Source: Antedon mediterranea (taxonomy: Eukaryota; Echinodermata; Crinoidea; Comatulida; Antedonidae). From it: a DNA stretch of 64,000 nt. The notes beneath the pieces are model-generated. The model had not been told where the DNA came from, ran no database searches, and saw only the letters and a program-made list of their open reading frames with translations. A program made the position numbers and the translations under genes. The stretch lies in assembly GCF_964355755.1 (NCBI RefSeq), contig NC_092674.1, positions 25,322,001 through 25,386,000 of the forward strand. The letters run 5' to 3'. Below, piece by piece: positions 58,549 through 64,000 of the stretch (positions are counted from its first letter, which is position 1; the number at the start of each line of letters is the position of its first letter).

Positions 58549-59628
58549 TATGCTAAGACAGTACCGAAACCATCAGTAAAATCAAGCATTTCGAGAAGAA
58601 ACGTAACTGATGTTTCCCATGAAGATGAGAGTGTTTGGCCATTTTCAACGAATGGAAACATGTCGTCGAATTCTTCCATATTCCCGTACAACGGTTGTAG
58701 CAGTGAAAGACGGTATCAAGGTATATGCATGTACATACAACTGATTTCGAAAAAAGTAAAACGCAATGGCTGATGTAAAACGGAATTTGAATCATAATAT
58801 AAACTTGTTGTATATATAGCATGATAATTTAAATTTTCCAGATCAACCTAACGTTTTAAGCAATACTGGGTTATCGCCTGTAATGTTATCTGGTAATCGT
58901 TACAAACAGTATCAAAGACCTAGTCCAGGATTCGCTGTAGCACCACGTCTGCGTCTGCCAAAGAAACCAGTACCACAACCTAAAGGAGCCAGGTCAATGC
59001 CTGGCTCTTCAATTATTCGTTATAACAGACAGCGAGGTGGTCACCCACAGTTAAGGTGAGTTTCAGTACAAGCATGTACCTTTAACTGTCATGAAACACG
59101 TATAGAACGCCGTTACTTCCTTCTTCGGCTCTTTTACCATTACGTTCGGCACTTTCACCATTTCATACGGCTCTGGTAAAAGAGCCGTATAAAATGATGA
59201 CAGAGCCAAATGGTAAAGGGCCGAATGGTAAACGAGCCGAATAAGGCAGTAACGGCGTTCCATAGACACGTCTGAGACTGCAGATGACCAATAAGCATAA
59301 ACACAATGTCTAAAATAAAATCATTGGTCGTCGAAAAAACAATAAAAATGCATAATTACAACCTGTTTAGTTACCATAGGCATAATATTAAAAGGATGCT
59401 GATGATCAGTATTTTTATTTAAACAGCCGGTCACTGCCAACTCAAACAATCACGACGCCCAGGTCACATTGTAGAACTAGTACAAACTCTTCTGATGGCT
59501 TCCAAGAAGGCAGGCTTCAAAGTCGATTACCCGCTCGGCGCGAAAGGCTTTTGTCAGCAAGGGAACCCCACAACGAAGGTCCAAGGATAGTATATACTTT
59601 TGGAAATATGCAAGTGTATGAAGACTGA
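58549..59628 (+). pseudogene. Orphan ZC2HC1 exons 5-7, unit 3 (open frames)
   Basis: Three exons, 58549-58720, 58842-59055 and 59427-59628 (TGA), keep splice sites and phase and encode a C-terminal part like that of the full gene. The zinc-finger exons 1-4 are absent from this unit. They could only be used by splicing from the upstream gene across the array, or are simply a partial duplicate not yet decayed. Unit 2's counterpart is frameshifted in two exons. Confidence 0.8.
59104..59263. mobile_element. Palindromic ACGGCTCTTT element, unit 3
   Basis: Matches 47202-47361 with one or two differences. Confidence 0.7.
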
Positions 59629-61049
59629 AGGCCATTTATAAGTAATTAATATTATTATAATGTAGATATATTTTTAAAATCTTAGCCTTTAAACCGCCAT
59701 TGGAAGGACCGAGAGCCTTCCAATATCATTCGTGCAATATAATAGGATAGGCTTAAGTTAGAAAAAAAATACATCTTATAACCACAATAATTCCCCTGTC
59801 GTAATCAGCTCCACAGTCGAGACCGAAGCCAATTAAACGTGCTATAAGCCTAAACAAAAATCATGTTTTGATGAAAAAATGATTCATATTGAAAAAAATA
59901 AACCCATTCAACCTATTCAATATCTATTAAAGCGGAAGTAAATAATATAAATTTTATAAATTAAAGCTATAATAAAGATGATAATATATTGAAAGCAATT
60001 AGAGGCCATGGTAGGGCAAATACATTGTGTAGAAAATCGACGAATCTGGATTCAAATAATATATAGACTAAATGCAAGGAATGTTTGGGGAAAAAAATGA
60101 TCGATACTGGAAACCGGTTTACAGTAGTTTATAGTATAAACACATAACCATGTGCATTAATAGAGATAGTCTATGCAGTGTATATCAACGTAAGAACAGA
60201 CGGCTGGATTAAAAAACAACCAAGACGTATCTTATGGAGACTAACCATTCAAAATTTCAAACCGTAGTAAAATCACGAGACAGAGCTGCTCAGTCTTAAA
60301 TGTAAGTATACTTGTTTTAGAGAAACTGTTATTTATTATGATGTAGGCCTACTGTATCTAAGTTTATTCAGGTTTCCGTGACAATCCAGCACTTAGTAAA
60401 GTGATAGTGGGATGTATTTTAAGGCATCTATTTATATTCGGTCGTCATCGAAATTGTTCAACCCAAAAATACAGTATGGTAGTTTGTTCCATTTTAAGCA
60501 ACGGTGTATGGAACGCGAGAAGTGCAATAAATGATTATTTGTTTTCTTCAGGTAGTCGTTGTTAGCGTAACAATAATGGTATATAGAACGCGAAAAATGC
60601 AGTAAAACGATTATTTGATATTTTCTGTACTCGCTGTTGATAGTCATTTAGTTCATTATTTTGTTGTTACAGGCCACTATGCTTATGTGTATTTGTTCTG
60701 AATTATGGTATAATAACAGTATGTGATTAATAATATTTAATTGAAGTTGTATTATTTTATTGTTCAAAATACATCAATAACTAACTCGTGAGGCCATTTC
60801 AGTTTCAGAGGAACTTATTTTTATTTCGCCAACTATACGCTAAAGCTTGTTACACAAAGCAATAGCATCATCTACCGTATATTTTGAATAATGAATATCA
60901 TTTGTTAAGAAAAATGTATCCAGTATAGCTTGTTACACAAAGCAATAACATCATCTAACATATATTTTGAATAATGAATATCATTTGTTAAGAAAAATGT
61001 ATGCAGTATAGGCCTAATTATAGCCTCAAAATCATAAGAAGATAGTATC
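59629..61049. other. Unit 3 intergenic region
   Basis: Counterpart of 47726-49134, nearly identical. No gene seen. Confidence 0.5.
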
Positions 61050-62642
61050 TTATCTTGTGCACACAACGCATGATAACTCGTGGTTATCAACATATGGCGG
61101 ACATTTGAGTGACCCACATTTTCCGACGGCAGGATAGATTACAAAGCCATTTTTATCCATTTTTGAATTATCCCTACTTTGAGGAGAGCCGTCGACGCAA
61201 AGGTATTCATGGGTGGCCTTGTGATGAGTACAACCACCCATTAATAAACCTTCGTACTCCTTGGTCCAGCCTTCAGGGCATGTACGTTTAGCTGGGATCA
61301 TTATACTTGCTGATCGACCTTTTGCTAGACACACTGCGCAAGCTGGATCCGTGTCATGTACGTCATTCCACTGAGGGTATTGATCGGACGCCGTTTGGTA
61401 CTCAGCACCATACACTTCAGCCCTATGAGAGCCGTTCGCCACCATTCGCTCGTCGTATTCAGGTTTCTCGGGTAAACACAGTGGGTTTGTACCAGCTCCA
61501 GTTTGCATAAAGTGCCCTCCTCCAAGATACCCTAAACATTATTATTCAAAACAGTAAAACAATAAACGTGGTAATCATAATGTAAGGTGTAACAAAATTG
61601 TCGGTGCCCAAATCCGACGCAACCATACAATTCCGGCCTAGAAATAGAATCTGCTTTTCATGTTGTAGTTGAGTATTTTTAACAAGCCGACACTTGTTAT
61701 TACTTGATAATAGAGACTTTACGAAACACGATGGGAAGCCACAGGACGGTGCGATCATGAATAATTTATGCATGAGCTTTAACAAAGTAGGCGGAGCTTA
61801 GTGTGAAATTCCGTCGTCTTAACTTTTTGAGGACGATAAAGTTGCCATTTTCCCGTTTACGGAGAACGAATTGAACAAATATACATATAACCTTAAATAT
61901 ACAGTTCAAATTACACTTAAACGTTGAAAAAATATTTGAACTTAAAATTTAATTGTTTAACGAAATAACATTTTTATTGGGTTAAAATGGCTGTGTTAAA
62001 AGCAATACATTCTGCGAGGCGTTTGAATTCGATGCTCCTAGCTAGGAAGGCCTATGCTGTTCCACCAGAGCTAAGCGATTCAGAAGGGCCCACGCCGCAA
62101 GACACGGGAAGGGGAGAGGGATACTGTCGTTCATCGTCTTCGCGCAAGGGCTCGTAACTAATAAAGCGGCTATGTTGACTGTATATGATTTTGCGCTCTA
62201 GCGAACACAAGATATATTCATCGTCCTCCCCTAACCGTCGTTAGTTAAAAGTCCTTTAAAGTGAGGTGGACGACCCAAGGTGAAATGCGCTGGTGACGTT
62301 CGGGAAGTTTAAAGGCAAGGAGAGAGGGAGGGGCGATGAAACCGAAAATAAGTATAAAGTGTAAATAAAAATAATGTTCAAAACAACATTTTATCACAAG
62401 TTTTATGTAAATTCATAAATTACATTTTGTTCAACTTTTTATATATTCTGTACACATATAGGCCTAGTACTATGGGTTTGAATGGTGGATCTTATGAATA
62501 ATAAAGCTGTTTGTGATTTTAAAATTAATAATATTGATTTATTTTCACTTACCAACGTATACGATTTCTGAAGAATTTGGGGTGCAGTCCTTCCGACCCC
62601 AATGAGTATACTCAGCATAATTGTTAAAGTTAGTTGTAAAAG
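61050..62642 (-). CDS. Secreted short-chain-collagen-type C-terminal domain protein, unit 3 (partial)
   Basis: Exons 62642-62553 and 61531-61050 (stop) correspond to exons 3 and 4 of the unit 2 gene, and the last 152 residues are the same as in unit 2. By position, exons 1 and 2, with the signal peptide, should lie about 1.2-1.6 kb beyond the window end. Both splice sites seen are intact. Confidence 0.8.
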
Positions 62643-62697
62643 CTGTAAATATTAAATTACATTATATTTATGACAGATATTCCTTCATATCATTACT

Positions 62698-62928
62698 CTT
62701 AAAGATATTATTGTCCCCCTCAAAAAATAATTCTTAACAAAATGTTTGTTGAATGTCCCATTTTAATGCAACATAATAGTTATCCACTTTGACCAAAAAT
62801 TTGATCGGGAAAAAAATGCATTTACTTGAAAAAAAAACTGGTTTAAAGCAAAATTTTTTTTCTATTTGTTTTCTACTTATTTTAATTAATCTTAATTTTT
62901 CATGTTTTTGGGGACAATACATCTTTAG
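62698..62928. mobile_element. MITE family 3 copy, unit 3
   Basis: Same internally deleted version as 50784-51013. Confidence 0.7.
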
Positions 62929-64000
62929 GGATGTAATTGTGAAATAGAAATATAACTGTAAATTTGTTACCAAATGTAATGCGAAATTTGACCAACCACA
63001 ATCTCGCCCCCACCCCCCAACCCAGTGTGAGAAAAACTAAACAGCTATTACGAGTTAGATGTGAACATCCACTCTGGGAAGAAGACATTCCTTGGATGTA
63101 CCGTAACGTCGATATTGAAGAACTCTTCTTCTTTCAGGGCTCAAATCTTAGTTACTTTAAACGCATTGGAACGATATAGAGTCATATGTTATCCCATCAG
63201 ATCCTACGCAATACACTCTAGGGTAAGAGTTGAAAGACAGAATTTTTGCTGGATGGGGGAACTTGGTGGCCCCCAGCCTCCAGATCTGCTTCTGTAATAA
63301 TTTACCTCCGCCAAGGAGGTATATGTAATCGATCGCGTGTGTTTGTTACTTGGCAAAAAAGAATTTTGCCAAGTATAGTATTTACTTTGTTTGTGTGTAT
63401 GTTTGTTTGTTACTTGGCAAAAAGAATTTTGCCAAGTATAGTATTTTTTTGGTGTAGATAGGTAGCCTATATATTTCAGACCAGTCGACTGGCAGGGGCA
63501 CCGCAAATCGGCACAGCTTCAAGACACTCCTCGACCATTATTCTGGTCAATCTTGATTTTAAAAAGGTCATTTTTTGCAATGGCGGGATTGTTTATATTA
63601 AAAAATTATTTAAACAAAATTATTAACCCCAGCAAGATTTTAACATGTAAAGCTAATACATAAAGCAAAAAAATGTATCTTTCAACATGCTCCCAATCAG
63701 TGGATATATTTTGCCAAGTACTTCACTCCGTTTCTGAGTGCTTTCATTTGTTTGTTTGCACGGTAGCGCCTACAGTATTCAAGTTATCGTTCTGGATTTT
63801 TGGGTGTAGATAGGTACATACTTTCAGACCATGCCTAATGAAAATCAATAAAATTGGTTTATCAATAACTTCACAAATAACAAAAATGATATTATTTTCA
63901 GACCGGCTAGAAGTGTTAAAAGATAGGAGACCATTTTCAAAATCCGGTAAGAAGTCTTAAAGTAATACGTAAAATAAAATTATATTTTCTCGAGAACTAC

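Larger units (their letters stand above)
57278..64000 (+). repeat. Tandem array, unit 3 (cut by window end)
   Basis: Begins at ATTCGACAGG like the other units and follows unit 2's order without the BEL element and the TTAA-type remnant. It still matches unit 2 (to about 52105) at the last base. Confidence 0.85.

Overview
This is a 64 kb piece of an animal nuclear genome. Genes are split by many GT-AG introns, the sequence is AT-rich and full of short inverted-repeat transposons, and no prokaryotic signal is visible. Conserved metazoan genes (PACRG, SDHAF2, ZC2HC1-type, a two-domain receptor tyrosine phosphatase), a short-chain-collagen-type secreted protein, a BEL/Pao element and many TAGGCC words suggest a marine invertebrate deuterostome. 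An echinoderm is my best guess, but that is inference.

Layout. 82-6669 (+): the last 16 exons of a receptor-type tyrosine phosphatase, with an active-looking D1 and a degenerate D2; its receptor part lies upstream of the window. 6670-8882: repeats and AT-rich intergenic DNA. 8883-14486 (+): SDHAF2, 4 exons, whose introns carry a 1.9 kb element with inverted minisatellite ends, several MITEs and a LINE tail. 15031-18448 (+): a mitochondrial-type single-rhodanese sulfurtransferase, 4 exons, with a 747 bp element bearing perfect 80 bp inverted repeats in intron 1. 18449-22532: repeats, including a tRNA-derived SINE. 22533-23652 (-): PACRG. 24625-29395 (+): a ZC2HC1-family zinc-finger gene, 7 exons, divergent from PACRG.

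From about 26877, inside intron 4 of the ZC2HC1 gene, to the window end lies a head-to-tail array of a roughly 12 kb unit: unit 1 at 26877-38460, unit 2 at 38461-57277, unit 3 from 57278 and still running at 64000. Each unit carries the last three ZC2HC1 exons (+) and a small secreted gene on the minus strand, with a signal peptide and a short-chain-collagen C-terminal domain. Unit 1 holds the 3' end of the full ZC2HC1 gene. Unit 2 has frameshifted ZC2HC1 exons and is interrupted by a young, nearly complete BEL/Pao retrotransposon (40219-46527, minus). Unit 3 has intact but orphan ZC2HC1 exons. The three secreted-protein copies look intact, though the third is cut by the window edge.

The phosphatase, SDHAF2, sulfurtransferase and PACRG are ordinary conserved genes. 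The array is the accessory part: recent duplication, amino-acid divergence in the secreted gene, and mobile-element activity are all visible there. I did not find a clearly new biological system. The best candidates for follow-up are the array, the inverted-minisatellite element, and a TIR element with a tRNA-like promoter inside it.
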